Source: an uncultured Cyclobacteriaceae bacterium (GTDB lineage: Bacteria; Bacteroidota; Bacteroidia; Cytophagales; Cyclobacteriaceae). From it: a stretch of 64,000 nucleotides of DNA. The translations under genes were made by a program, and so were the position numbers. Of the stretch, positions 51,135 to 60,724 are shown piece after piece. A model generated the notes under the pieces. The model had not been told where the DNA came from. It ran no database searches and saw nothing but the letters and a program-made list of their open reading frames with translations. Positions within the stretch are counted from its first letter, which is position 1. Each line of letters begins with the position of its first letter. The DNA lies in NCBI GenBank assembly GCA_905479015.1, contig CAJQKV010000037.1, positions 51,238-115,237 on the forward strand, given 5' to 3'.

Positions 51135-53594
51135 CTAGAATTTCAATGAAATACCCGTCAGGAAATTGATTCCAGCTTGCGGGTAATAATTATTTTGTTG
51201 ATAAAGAGATCCATCATAAAGATAGCCCCAGGTATATCCATTTGATTCATAGGTGACATTCAGCAAATTGTTGATCAATAAAGTCAATTCTATTTTTTGC
51301 ATTCCAAAGGCTTGTATTTGATAAGCTAATCTTAGGTCATTGATAAAATAGCTTTGAATCATACGGTCTTCATTGGAGGTATTGTCCAGGAATTGATTTC
51401 CTACAAATTTAGTGAGTAGCTGTGCGCTAAAACCTTGATGGCTGAAGGTGATGTCATTACCCATCACGACATTGGGGCTAAAGGCAATATCGGTATTTGT
51501 AAATTCATTTTCCACGATATACCGGTCATCAGTGAAGGCATAATCAAAAATAACCTCCGTAAATTTATTGATTTTGTTTCTACTCAAGGCCACATTAAAG
51601 CCCCAATTCCATTGGTCAGTTAAATTCATACCCAAGACCATTTCTAGACCTGCTCGATAACTGTCAGGGGTATTGACCCTTATAGATGAGCCAACATCAT
51701 TGACGGCTCCGGTTAGGATCAGCTGATCGGTATAATCCATCAAATATACATTTGTTTCCAAATGGATGTTATCCAAGTTACCCCTGAATCCCAATTCTAA
51801 ATTTTGAAGTTGCTCAGGACTGGGAATGTCTCCCACGGGAGCATCTATAAAATCAGTACGTAAAGGTTCTCGGTGGGCTACAGCGAAGGATCCGTAGAGC
51901 TGAAAATGGGCATTTAGTGCATAGGTCAATCCAAATTTCGGATTAAAAAAAGTATACTTTTCTCCTACTTGATAGTTTGAAAGATCATCATCTGTACCTT
52001 CAGTTTCGTAATCAATAGTACGTATTTGAAGATCTCCAAATAGATTAACTTTTGATGAAAGTTGATAATTGGTTTTTAAAAATACGTTAAAATCATTTTT
52101 AGTACTTGACCCTTCATAATAACGATCTCTTATGGCGCTGGTACTGGCGTATTCGGACCATATAATTTCACCAAAATGGCTTCCCTTATACGTGTTGTAA
52201 CCTCCCCCAAGGGTCATCAGGAGGTTGTCTTTGTTATAATTGAAGGCATAAGTAAAGCCATAAAAATCATTGTCTAGCCATCTTCGCCGGATAAGGTCCG
52301 TTTGGGTGATCGTAGAGTCCCCAATGGTTACATTCCCTAGTCCATAATCAGTAAAGGCATCTTTTGATCGATGTTGTTCAAAATAGCCTTCACCATGGGT
52401 ATAATGCCCAGAAATAGCTAAATTCAGATCATCGTTGAAGGCATGATTCAAGTGCAATTGATAATGGTCCTGCTCATAGTGATCAATTTCATTGTCATAG
52501 AGATAATAATTAAATTTCCGGTCACTACTTAGAAGATTATCTATTTGGGCAGGGCTACCGTATTCGCCTCCTTGATCAATTACGGCTTGCAGCGCTGTAG
52601 GGTCATTATTTAATCGGGCTTCCGGAGTACCATACCAAGACTGATAAGTTTCTTCTTGACCGCCAAAAAGAAGGACTTTAAGTGTCGTTTTTGCTCCGTA
52701 ATACCCACCCGTTAAGAAATAGGAATAAAGGTCAGATTGCGCTCGATCTATGTAACCCTCAGAGGTGATACGGGATAAGCGACCTTCAAAATTGAAATTA
52801 TTTTTAATGAGACCTGTATTGAACTGCGCATTGGTTTTTAGGGTATTAAAAGAGCCAACGGTTTGATTAATTTGAGCAAAAGCATTTTCAGAGAGACCGC
52901 TAGATTGCAGATTTACAGTGGCCCCAAAAGCGGCGGCTCCATTGGAGGACGTCCCTACCCCACGCTGAATTTGAATTTTGTCTAAAGAAGAGGACAAATC
53001 AGGCATATTGACCCAATATACGCCATGAGATTCAGAATCATTGATGGGTATGCCGTTTAAGGTTACATTGATCCGAGTCGCATCACTCCCTCTGATTCTC
53101 ATACCTGTATAACCTACTCCCGCTCCAGCATCTGAAGTAGTGACCATGGAAGGCGTAAAATTCAATAATATGGGTAAGTCTAATCCAAGATTCCTTTCTT
53201 GAATCTTTTCTTTTGAAACATCCGTATAAGTTGTCGGAGTCAATTCATTGGCCTTAGTAGAAAAGTTAATGACCTCATCCCCAAAAATAGTAAGTGCTTT
53301 TAGTTTCTTCACTTCGACGGACATCTCGATGACTACATCGGATTGAGAGCCGATGGCAACTTGTTTCGTCACATAGCCAATGGCACTGACAAGTAACGTC
53401 TTTTGCTGTTCAGGGACACTCAGTTGAAAATAGCCATTCATATCTGTGATGGTACCCAAATCAAGATCTTTTATGATTACGGAGGCTCCAGGCATGCCTT
53501 CATTATTTTCATCCCAAACAGTTCCTGAAACCATTCTTTGGGCATAGGATACATAATTAACCACCAATAAGGTGGCACATATTAAAATTCTCAT
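51135..53594 (-). CDS. TonB-dependent outer-membrane receptor, probably for thiamine
   Basis: An 819-residue receptor. A signal peptide (1-18, ending SYAQ) precedes a CarboxypepD_reg-like domain (about 20-105, VSGTVWDENNEGMPGASVII), a plug domain (about 120-230, with GMRIRGSDATRINVTLNGIPI) and a 22-stranded barrel ending FLTGISLKF. A TPP riboswitch lies directly upstream in the leader, so the natural ligand is thiamine or a derivative; this part is inference from regulation. It is followed by its own terminator. Confidence 0.9.
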   Translation of the reverse strand: MRILICATLLVVNYVSYAQRMVSGTVWDENNEGMPGASVIIKDLDLGTITDMNGYFQLSVPEQQKTLLVSAIGYVTKQVAIGSQSDVVIEMSVEVKKLKALTIFGDEVINFSTKANELTPTTYTDVSKEKIQERNLGLDLPILLNFTPSMVTTSDAGAGVGYTGMRIRGSDATRINVTLNGIPINDSESHGVYWVNMPDLSSSLDKIQIQRGVGTSSNGAAAFGATVNLQSSGLSENAFAQINQTVGSFNTLKTNAQFNTGLIKNNFNFEGRLSRITSEGYIDRAQSDLYSYFLTGGYYGAKTTLKVLLFGGQEETYQSWYGTPEARLNNDPTALQAVIDQGGEYGSPAQIDNLLSSDRKFNYYLYDNEIDHYEQDHYQLHLNHAFNDDLNLAISGHYTHGEGYFEQHRSKDAFTDYGLGNVTIGDSTITQTDLIRRRWLDNDFYGFTYAFNYNKDNLLMTLGGGYNTYKGSHFGEIIWSEYASTSAIRDRYYEGSSTKNDFNVFLKTNYQLSSKVNLFGDLQIRTIDYETEGTDDDLSNYQVGEKYTFFNPKFGLTYALNAHFQLYGSFAVAHREPLRTDFIDAPVGDIPSPEQLQNLELGFRGNLDNIHLETNVYLMDYTDQLILTGAVNDVGSSIRVNTPDSYRAGLEMVLGMNLTDQWNWGFNVALSRNKINKFTEVIFDYAFTDDRYIVENEFTNTDIAFSPNVVMGNDITFSHQGFSAQLLTKFVGNQFLDNTSNEDRMIQSYFINDLRLAYQIQAFGMQKIELTLLINNLLNVTYESNGYTWGYLYDGSLYQQNNYYPQAGINFLTGISLKF

Positions 53595-53639
53595 TATTTT
53601 ATTTTTAAATTAACCAAAATAGGAGGAGGGGACCTCCAT

Positions 53640-53747
53640 ACGGTTATCATACTTCCCTTCTCAGCATTATCCGAGCAGGTTCAATGGGTATGATCTCAGC
53701 CCGAATTTATCTTTTCTTTTCAGAAAAGCAGGGCACCCCTTAACGCC
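53640..53747 (-). promoter_or_regulatory. TPP riboswitch (THI element)
   Basis: The minus strand carries the conserved elements in order: AAGGGGTGCCC, GGCTGAGATCATACCC, GAACCTG, CGGATAATGC and GAGAAGGGAAGTAT. P1 can close between GTTA and TAAC. A P3 stem of variable sequence lies between. Downstream, GGAGG/CCTCC (53637-53625) makes a small hairpin before the receptor ATG at 53594, possibly part of the expression platform. It controls the TonB receptor gene. A -7-like TATCTTCG sits just upstream at 53756-53749. Confidence 0.95.
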
Positions 53748-53766
53748 ACGAAGATAGGATATTATT

Positions 53767-54291
53767 TTAAATATTTTGCAATAGTTTTATGGCACAGGCC
53801 AATCTGTCGTCTTCAATACCCTTTACAATCCCGTAGGGCAGTTGATTGGATTTAAGATAGTTTAAGTAGATATTAAAAAACTCTTTTCTTCTGTAGGGGT
53901 GCTCCCTTTGCGGATCATCCGTCCAAGGAATGTCGATGTCGGAGAGCAGATAAAAGTCATATTTTCGCTGAGCAATTTGATCCAGAATCCAAGGGTCTGT
54001 TCTGCCATATTTATCATGACTCCAAATCTTTAAAACAATCAAGTTGGTATCACAAAACAGATATTTATCGGCCGAAGCGGCGCGATCGTCTTCCCAAGTA
54101 AGTTGTGCTTTCGCAATTTCTAATAAGTCAGCCTCTTGATAATCTCTATCTAGGCGGTCCAAATAAAATCTAGCATATTCCGGAACCCATTCAGTGTAAT
54201 AGGAAACCGCCAATTCTTGGGCTAATTTGCTTTTACCTGTAGACTCAGGACCTATGATTGCGATTCTTTTAATTTCAGTTTTATGTTCCAT
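53767..54291 (-). CDS. NadR/NRK-like P-loop kinase
   Basis: About 174 residues from the ATG at 54291 (an upstream start at 54306 adds five). The Walker A motif is GPESTGKS, followed by EYARFYLD and a CDTNLIVLKIWS segment with the Walker-B-like acidic residue. This is the kinase domain of NadR, which phosphorylates nicotinamide riboside, here as a free-standing protein. Its start overlaps the end of the permease gene. Next to a thiamine-type permease it may phosphorylate thiamine or another vitamin (inference). It ends 20 bases before the riboswitch begins. Confidence 0.82.
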   Translation of the reverse strand: MEHKTEIKRIAIIGPESTGKSKLAQELAVSYYTEWVPEYARFYLDRLDRDYQEADLLEIAKAQLTWEDDRAASADKYLFCDTNLIVLKIWSHDKYGRTDPWILDQIAQRKYDFYLLSDIDIPWTDDPQREHPYRRKEFFNIYLNYLKSNQLPYGIVKGIEDDRLACAIKLLQNI

Positions 54292-54863
54292 GTCATGTAA
54301 CCCCATCCGGCAAGTAAGGTAAATAGTAAGAATTGAAAGCTGGTCAAAGGCAAACCTTTGTAAATATAAAGCGGAACAGAAATGCTATCTACTATGATCC
54401 AAGCAATCCAATGTTCAATTTTTTTTCTAGCCATCAACCACATACCTGTGATGGCAAGGGCAGAAGTAAGCGCATCCCATCCAGGGACATCACTATCTGT
54501 GAGTCCAAGTCCAAATCGGATCAATAAAAAAGAACTTAGGAACAGCAAAAAAATGATTGTATTTTCTTGCTTATTGTTTTTTGAAATTGGAACTGGGGTG
54601 TGGGTTCCTTTACCTTGGGTCCAAAAGTACCATCCGTAAATACTCATGACAAGATAATAGATCTGAATGCCCATATCACCATAGAGCTTGTATTGAAAGG
54701 TAATACCGATGTAAATGATGACACTGATGATTCCTGTTGGATACACCCAAATTTGTTCTTTTTTGGCATACCAGACGCTTACTAAGCCGAAAAAAACGGC
54801 GGTCATTTCTGCATAAGACGTATTGACCAATTGAGAGATAAATAAGCTTTGAAAGTCAGTCAT
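54252..54863 (-). CDS. PnuC/PnuT-family vitamin permease
   Basis: A 203-residue inner-membrane protein with about seven helices (VFFGLVSVWYAKKEQIWVYP at the start, WIIVDSISVPLYIYKGLPLTSFQF near the end). The family moves nicotinamide riboside (PnuC), thiamine (PnuT) or riboflavin (PnuX) by facilitated diffusion coupled to phosphorylation inside. The adjacent TPP-controlled receptor favours thiamine, while the NRK-like kinase that follows favours nicotinamide riboside. It is upstream of the riboswitch and so not evidently under its control. Divergent from guaB. Confidence 0.85.
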   Translation of the reverse strand: MTDFQSLFISQLVNTSYAEMTAVFFGLVSVWYAKKEQIWVYPTGIISVIIYIGITFQYKLYGDMGIQIYYLVMSIYGWYFWTQGKGTHTPVPISKNNKQENTIIFLLFLSSFLLIRFGLGLTDSDVPGWDALTSALAITGMWLMARKKIEHWIAWIIVDSISVPLYIYKGLPLTSFQFLLFTLLAGWGYMTWNIKLKLKESQS

Positions 54864-54918
54864 ACCGCAATTATAAAATTAATAATCAAACAATCTTTTT
54901 ATTAAGGCGGAATGTTGA

Positions 54919-54926
54919 TAATTTTG
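54919..54926 (+). promoter_or_regulatory. Putative -7 element of guaB
   Basis: TAATTTTG fits TAnnTTTG and lies 31 bases upstream of the guaB ATG at 54958. The -33 region has a T-run but no exact TTTG. Confidence 0.5.
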
Positions 54927-54957
54927 CTTTGCAAATAATACCCCTACTTATTTGCTT

Positions 54958-56430
54958 ATGAATATTAACCAAGATAGAATTATTTTTGAAGCACTTACCT
55001 ACGATGATGTGCTTCTCTTACCTGGCTATTCTGAAATTCTCCCACGAGATACCGAAATAAAAACATTTTTGACGCGAAACATTGAAGTCAATATTCCGTT
55101 ATTGTCAGCAGCGATGGATACGGTTACGGAATCCAGTATGGCCATATCCATGGCGCTTGATGGGGGCATAGGTCTGATTCATAAAAACATGACCATTGCC
55201 CAGCAGGCGATTGAAGTAAGAAAAGTCAAGCGGTCACAAAGTGGTATGATCTTAGACCCGATCACCCTCAACGAAAAGGCTTTGGCTGGAGATGCTGAGA
55301 AAATCATGCGTGAAAATAATATTGGAGGGATTCCTGTGGTCAATGATGAAGGAATTTTGATAGGGATCATTACCAATAGGGATTTGAGATTCCAGAAAAA
55401 CATGACCAAACCCATACTAGATATCATGACCCGTGAAAAGCTCATTACGGCCAAGTTTGAGGTGGGCTTAAAAGAAGCGGAAGAAATCTTACAAGAATAT
55501 AAAATCGAAAAACTTCCAATCGTCGATGAAAATTATAGATTGACGGGATTGATTACCTATAAAGACATATTAAAAAACAGAGATCGACCCAACGCCTGTA
55601 AAGATAAATTCGGACGCCTAAGGGTAGGCGCAGCTGTAGGGGTTACTCCCGATGTAACTCAGAGGATTTCAGCCTTGGTGGATGCTGGCGTAGATGTAGT
55701 CAGTATTGATACGGCACATGGGCATTCCAAAGGGGTCATTGAGGCGACGAAAATGGTAAAGCAACAATTTCCTGATTTAGAGCTTATTGTGGGTAATGTG
55801 GCTACGGCTGAAGGGGCTTTGGCCTTGGTTGAAGCAGGAGCCGATGCTGTGAAAGTGGGCGTTGGACCGGGAAGCATTTGTACGACAAGAATTATTGCGG
55901 GTGTGGGCGTTCCCCAATTATCGGCGGTTTATGAAGCGGCCAATGCCTTAAAAGGGACAGGCGTCCCTGTCATCGCAGATGGAGGGATTAGATTTTCCGG
56001 AGATGTAGTCAAAGCATTGGCAGCGGGTGCCAATGCTGTGATGATAGGATCTTTACTTGCAGGTACCGAAGAGGCACCGGGGGAGGTCATTCTGTATGAG
56101 GGTAGGAAGTTTAAGAGTTATCGAGGTATGGGATCTGTCGAGGCCATGGAGGAGGGCTCAAAAGATCGCTATTTTCAGGATGCAGAAGACGACATAAAAA
56201 AATTAGTACCCGAAGGCATCGTAGGTAGGGTGCCTTTCAAAGGGATGGTTTCCGAGGTTCTTTATCAAATGGTGGGAGGACTTAGAGCAGGTATGGGTTA
56301 TTGTGGGGCTCGTAAAATTGAGGAATTGCACGTAGCAAAATTTGTTAAAATTACCTCGGCTGGATCTGTAGAAAGTCATCCACATGATGTTTATGTGACC
56401 CGAGAGGCGCCCAATTATTCGACCAGATAG
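54958..56430 (+). CDS. guaB: Inosine-5'-monophosphate dehydrogenase
   Basis: A 490-residue TIM-barrel enzyme that oxidises IMP to XMP, the first committed step to GMP. Catalytic Cys308 lies in [11 protein letters not shown]. The tandem CBS (Bateman) domain is between about residues 98 and 210, and [11 protein letters not shown] opens the barrel. The flap and [13 protein letters not shown] end are present. I start at the ATG at 54958; a TTG at 54952 adds two residues. Two periplasmic foldase genes follow 28 bases later. Confidence 0.96.
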   Translation: MNINQDRIIFEALTYDDVLLLPGYSEILPRDTEIKTFLTRNIEVNIPLLSAAMDTVTESSMAISMALDGGIGLIHKNMTIAQQAIEVRKVKRSQSGMILDPITLNEKALAGDAEKIMRENNIGGIPVVNDEGILIGIITNRDLRFQKNMTKPILDIMTREKLITAKFEVGLKEAEEILQEYKIEKLPIVDENYRLTGLITYKDILKNRDRPNACKDKFGRLRVGAAVGVTPDVTQRISALVDAGVDVVSIDTAHGHSKGVIEATKMVKQQFPDLELIVGNVATAEGALALVEAGADAVKVGVGPGSICTTRIIAGVGVPQLSAVYEAANALKGTGVPVIADGGIRFSGDVVKALAAGANAVMIGSLLAGTEEAPGEVILYEGRKFKSYRGMGSVEAMEEGSKDRYFQDAEDDIKKLVPEGIVGRVPFKGMVSEVLYQMVGGLRAGMGYCGARKIEELHVAKFVKITSAGSVESHPHDVYVTREAPNYSTR

Positions 56431-56458
56431 TAAAAAGTTTAAAGTTAGATTTATAAAT

Positions 56459-57331
56459 TTGAAAACATCATATCAAAGGAGTTTATGCCTGCTGTTGTTT
56501 CTGGGCTTTTTTTTAAGCTGTGACTACCTCAATAAAAAGCAGGGACCCACTTCCCGTCCCATCGCTCGAGTAGGGGATAATTATTTGTATGGAGAAGATA
56601 TAGCCCAGGATATGCCTCTGGGCCTTTCGCTTTCAGACAGTGGTAGACTCGTGGATAAATATGTGGATGACTGGATCAAGAAGCAGTTGTTAATCATTAA
56701 AGCCAATGAGGAATTAAGTATCAATGCGATAAACATTGATCGTAAAGTTGAGGATTACCGCTATGCATTGATCATGCATGAGTTTGAGAAAATCTATATA
56801 GGCTCACATTTAAATACCCAAGTCACTCAGGAGGAGATCGAATCTTATTATCATGAACGATCAGAAAATTTTTTATTGAAGCAAAATATCGTACAATGCA
56901 TCTTTGCTAAAATTCCGAGTAGTGCACCAGATATTTCCCAGATCCGTAGAAATATAAGAAATTTTCCCAATACGGATATAGAAGATATTAAAAATTACTG
57001 TTATCAATTTGCCGATTTATCATTTCTTGATGATTCCGTGTGGATAGGTCTTGATGAGTTGGTTGTAAATACACCGCTTGCTAGTTTGCAAAATAAAACT
57101 CAATTTTTAGAGAAAACCGTTTATAGTGAAACTAGAGATGAGGGTTATATTTATTTATTCAGGATTGTTGAATATAAAATATCTGATCAGGTTGCACCGT
57201 TAGAATATGTCAAAGAAGATATAGAAAATATTATCATTAATAAGCGTAAACTTGCACTTAAGAAGGAATTACACGAGACGATTTATGAAGAAGCACTCAA
57301 AACGAAGAAATTTGAAGTTTATCGCAATTAG
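56459..57331 (+). CDS. SurA-like periplasmic lipoprotein, degenerate parvulin region
   Basis: A 290-residue exported protein. The N-terminus has a lipobox (FLSCDY, Cys near residue 22), then a SurA_N-like helical chaperone domain (VDKYVDDWIKKQLLIIKANEE). The parvulin segment (QEEIESYYHERSENFLLKQNIVQ) lacks the usual RHIL- and GG-motifs, so isomerase activity is doubtful. It may act as a chaperone for outer-membrane proteins. TTG start at 56459. The 3' end overlaps the next gene by 47 bases. Confidence 0.75.
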   Translation: MKTSYQRSLCLLLFLGFFLSCDYLNKKQGPTSRPIARVGDNYLYGEDIAQDMPLGLSLSDSGRLVDKYVDDWIKKQLLIIKANEELSINAINIDRKVEDYRYALIMHEFEKIYIGSHLNTQVTQEEIESYYHERSENFLLKQNIVQCIFAKIPSSAPDISQIRRNIRNFPNTDIEDIKNYCYQFADLSFLDDSVWIGLDELVVNTPLASLQNKTQFLEKTVYSETRDEGYIYLFRIVEYKISDQVAPLEYVKEDIENIIINKRKLALKKELHETIYEEALKTKKFEVYRN

Positions 57332-58643
57332 CAGCGTTATTTTTTGGCTTTCCCTCCATGCGGTAATAGGTCAGTCTAAAGAGTTATTGGTCGATAGAAT
57401 CATTGTTAAAGTAGATGACTATATCGTACTAAAATCAGATTTAGAACAGACCTATCTTGAGTATCTTTCTCAAGGAGAAGTAAACAGTGGCGCGTTGAGG
57501 TGCCAAGTATTAGAAAATTTAGTCATCAATAAGTTATTGGTGGCAAAAGCAGAAATTGACTCGGTCATTGTATTAGATGAAGAAGTACAAAATAATCTAG
57601 ATCAAAGAATGGCTTACATGATCTCTCAGATTGGGTCGGCCAAAGAAATAGAAGCGTATTATGGTAAGAGTTTAGGACAAATAGAGGAAGAATTATTTGA
57701 TAAGGTCAAGGAACAAAAAATAATTGAGACCATGCAGCGGACCATTACCAGTGATATTAAGGTAACACCCAGTGAGGTAAAACAATTTTTTAATAAAATA
57801 CCCAAAGATTCGTTGCCCTATTTTTCAACAGAAGTCCAAGTCGGTCAATTGGTGATGAAACCTGAGCCAGGAGCCGAGCAGCTCGGTAAGGTCGAACGAC
57901 AATTATTAGAAATCAGAGGCAAAATCTTGAGAGGGACAGAGACCTTTGAGAACATGGCAAGAAGGTATTCAGAAGATCCAGGATCTGGATCTCGTGGAGG
58001 TCAGCTTCCGTTTTATAAGCGAGGCGAATTGGCTCCAGAGTTCGAAGAGTCTGCCATGACCATGGAGGTTGGAGAGCTTTCAATGCCCGTCAAATCAGAT
58101 TTTGGATATCATTTGATTGAGTTACAAGAAAGAAGGGGAAATACGTTTAGGTCTAGGCATATATTGATTATTCCTAAACCTTCTGCCGATGACATTAATG
58201 TGGCGGAAAATAAACTGGACAGCATACGAAATTTAATATTGGACAGCCTAACAACTTTTAGAGTGGCAGCAAAAGAATTTTCAGCAGACAAGGAGACTGC
58301 ATCAAATGGAGGTTTCTATACTGGAACCGATGGTTCAGTTAGGGTTTCAGTTGAGCAATTAGACCCTAACATATTTTTCACCGTTGATACCATGAGCATA
58401 GGCTCCTTGACAAAGCCATTGAAATTTTCAATGGTCGATGGAACGACGGCTTTTAGATTGATTTTTTATCAGGATAGAATACCCCCTCATCAGGCTAATT
58501 TGAATGATGACTATCAAAAGCTGGCTGAATATGCACTCAATGCAAAAAAAGGAAAATTATTAGATAAGTGGTTTGAGAAGGCCAAAGGGGAAGTCTATGT
58601 GGATGTTGATCCTGCCTATAACTATTGTGATATCATGAAATAA
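57285..58643 (+). CDS. surA: SurA-type peptidyl-prolyl cis-trans isomerase
   Basis: A 452-residue periplasmic foldase. A signal peptide (about 1-30, ending AVIGQ) precedes an N-terminal chaperone domain and two parvulin domains. The first contains ARRYSEDPGSGSRGGQLPFYKRGELAPEFE and GYHLIELQER. The second begins RSRHILIIPKP. SurA escorts barrel proteins to BamA. I use the ATG at 57285, which begins a clean signal sequence; a longer frame from 57252 lies within the previous gene. This 47-base overlap implies coupled expression. MoxR follows after 6 bases. Confidence 0.88.
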   Translation: MKKHSKRRNLKFIAISSVIFWLSLHAVIGQSKELLVDRIIVKVDDYIVLKSDLEQTYLEYLSQGEVNSGALRCQVLENLVINKLLVAKAEIDSVIVLDEEVQNNLDQRMAYMISQIGSAKEIEAYYGKSLGQIEEELFDKVKEQKIIETMQRTITSDIKVTPSEVKQFFNKIPKDSLPYFSTEVQVGQLVMKPEPGAEQLGKVERQLLEIRGKILRGTETFENMARRYSEDPGSGSRGGQLPFYKRGELAPEFEESAMTMEVGELSMPVKSDFGYHLIELQERRGNTFRSRHILIIPKPSADDINVAENKLDSIRNLILDSLTTFRVAAKEFSADKETASNGGFYTGTDGSVRVSVEQLDPNIFFTVDTMSIGSLTKPLKFSMVDGTTAFRLIFYQDRIPPHQANLNDDYQKLAEYALNAKKGKLLDKWFEKAKGEVYVDVDPAYNYCDIMK

Positions 58644-58649
58644 TTAGGT

Positions 58650-59612
58650 ATGAGTGAGAGAAATGAAAAAGAATTAGCAGACGAGTTTTTAGAGAAATGT
58701 AATACACTCCGTGAGGAAATAGCTAAAATAATTATAGGTCAAGAAGAGGCGGTTCGGTTATTGATTATTTCTATTTTTTGTAGTGGTCATTCGTTATTGG
58801 TTGGTGTCCCAGGGCTCGCCAAAACTTTGCTGATCAATACGCTGGCTCAAGCCCTCAATTTGGATTTCAGTCGGATTCAATTTACCCCTGATTTGATGCC
58901 TTCAGATATCATTGGTGCAGAAACTTTGGATCGTGATCGAAATTTCAAATTCATCAAAGGGCCCATTTTTTCCAATGTAGTCTTGGCAGATGAAATTAAT
59001 AGGACCCCACCAAAAACCCAATCTGCCTTGCTTGAAAGTATGCAAGAATATGCGGTTACCATAGGAGGGACTCAGCATAAATTAGATCGACCCTTTTTTG
59101 TTTTGGCCACACAAAATCCGATTGAACAAGAAGGTACCTATCCCTTGCCTGAAGCACAACTCGATCGTTTCATGTTGATGATTAAATTAGATTATCCTGA
59201 CTATCAAACCGAAGTAGAAGTCATAAAAAACACGACGAGAAACACACATATAGCTGTGAAAAACGTAATTTCAAAAGACGAAATCCTTATTTTCCAAAAT
59301 TTGGTCAGAAGTGTACCCGTAGTAGATAACGTCTATGAGTATGCTGTTTCGTTGGTTCATAAGACAAGGCCCGGAAGAACGGGATCCAGTACATTGGCCA
59401 ATGATTATCTAGAGTGGGGAGCAGGCCCCAGAGCCAGTCAGTTTTTAATTCTGGGTGCCAAATGCCATGCCTTGATGACAGGCAAGTATGCTCCTGATAT
59501 TGAGGACGTTAAGGCGGTGGCAGAATCAGTTTTAAGACATAGAATTGTAAGAAACTTCAAGGCTGAAGCTGCAGGAATTTCAGAAACTCAAATCATTCAA
59601 GACTTACTTTAA
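58650..59612 (+). CDS. MoxR-family AAA+ ATPase
   Basis: A 320-residue AAA+ protein with Walker A in GVPGLAKT, Walker B in LADEINRTPPKTQSALLE, sensor region FVLATQNPIEQEGTYPLPEAQLDRF, and the C-terminal lid. MoxR ATPases usually act with a DUF58 protein and VWA-domain proteins as chaperones. Here none of those follows: pheS comes next on the other strand, its stop directly abutting the MoxR stop. Coupling to the SurA pair suggests an envelope-protein function (inference). Confidence 0.93.
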   Translation: MSERNEKELADEFLEKCNTLREEIAKIIIGQEEAVRLLIISIFCSGHSLLVGVPGLAKTLLINTLAQALNLDFSRIQFTPDLMPSDIIGAETLDRDRNFKFIKGPIFSNVVLADEINRTPPKTQSALLESMQEYAVTIGGTQHKLDRPFFVLATQNPIEQEGTYPLPEAQLDRFMLMIKLDYPDYQTEVEVIKNTTRNTHIAVKNVISKDEILIFQNLVRSVPVVDNVYEYAVSLVHKTRPGRTGSSTLANDYLEWGAGPRASQFLILGAKCHALMTGKYAPDIEDVKAVAESVLRHRIVRNFKAEAAGISETQIIQDLL

Positions 59613-60632
59613 TTACAATCCATTGAATTGGCGTAAAAAGCGGACATCATTTTCAGAAAAGAGCCGAATATCATCAATTTCATATTTGAGCATGGCAATA
59701 CGTTCTATACCCATGCCAAAAGCGAACCCACTAAACTCTTTCGAATCAATACCACAATTCTCCAATACGTTGGGGTCCACCATTCCTGAACCGCCGATCT
59801 CGACCCAACCACTGTTTTTGCAAATTTTACAGCCCTTCCCTTTACAGATGAAACAGCTGATATCTACTTCGGCGCTGGGTTCAGTAAAGGGGAAATAGGA
59901 GGGTCTGAACCTAATCTGTGTATCTTTTCCGAAAAATTCACGCGAAAAATGATAAATAGATTGTTTGAGGTCTTTGAAGCCAACATTACGATCAATGTAC
60001 AAACCTTCTACTTGGTGAAAGAAACAATGTGCCCTTGCAGAGATGGCTTCGTTCCGATAAACCCGTCCGGGCATGATGGATCTAAAGGGAGGCTTCCCAT
60101 GCTCCATTAATCTTATTTGTACTGTAGAGGTATGGGTCCGTAATAGTTTGTCAGGATTTTTTTCTAAAAAATAGGTGTCCTGCATTTCTCTAGCTGGGTG
60201 ATTTTCAGGAAAATTGAGGGCTGTGAAATTGTGCCAATCATCTTCCATTTCGGGACCTTCAGATACGTTAAATCCCTGTCTTTCGAATATTTCGATCATT
60301 CTGTTTTTCACAATATTGATCGGATGTAACCCCCCCATTTGAAAAGGGGTTGAAGGGAGTGAAGCATCAGGGTGTTCCGAAGAATGAGAGATAGTAGACT
60401 GAAGATGGGCTACCAAAGATTGAAATTTGGTATTGGCCTCTTTTTTTAGCTCATTAAGGGCTTCTCCAAAAGCTTTTTTTTGATCATTAGGGACTGTTTT
60501 AAATGCATCAAATAGACCGCTAATCACACTTTTTTTACCAATGAACTTAATTCTAAAAGCTTCTAATTCAGAGGCATTTTTGACGAGGGCTTGAGCTAAT
60601 TCTTTATGTACTTTTTCAACCTGATCAAACAT
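59613..60632 (-). CDS. pheS: Phenylalanyl-tRNA synthetase alpha subunit
   Basis: A 339-residue class II subunit. The N-terminal coiled-coil (about 1-85) is followed by the catalytic domain with HPAREMQDTYFL, RTHTSTVQIRLM, the motif 2 region GRVYRNEAISARAHCFFHQVEG, and motif 3 in FAFGMGIERIAMLKY. A Cys-rich loop (CFICKGKGCKICKNSGW) could bind zinc. The beta subunit gene is not adjacent, which is common in Bacteroidota. Confidence 0.96.
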   Translation of the reverse strand: MFDQVEKVHKELAQALVKNASELEAFRIKFIGKKSVISGLFDAFKTVPNDQKKAFGEALNELKKEANTKFQSLVAHLQSTISHSSEHPDASLPSTPFQMGGLHPINIVKNRMIEIFERQGFNVSEGPEMEDDWHNFTALNFPENHPAREMQDTYFLEKNPDKLLRTHTSTVQIRLMEHGKPPFRSIMPGRVYRNEAISARAHCFFHQVEGLYIDRNVGFKDLKQSIYHFSREFFGKDTQIRFRPSYFPFTEPSAEVDISCFICKGKGCKICKNSGWVEIGGSGMVDPNVLENCGIDSKEFSGFAFGMGIERIAMLKYEIDDIRLFSENDVRFLRQFNGL

Positions 60633-60724
60633 GATATGGCAAAGGGTTTTGGATTATTAAGGGACAAAGATAATGAACGACATCATGGGAATAAAGAAAC
60701 TCTTTGTTCTTTGTAAACTAAGGG

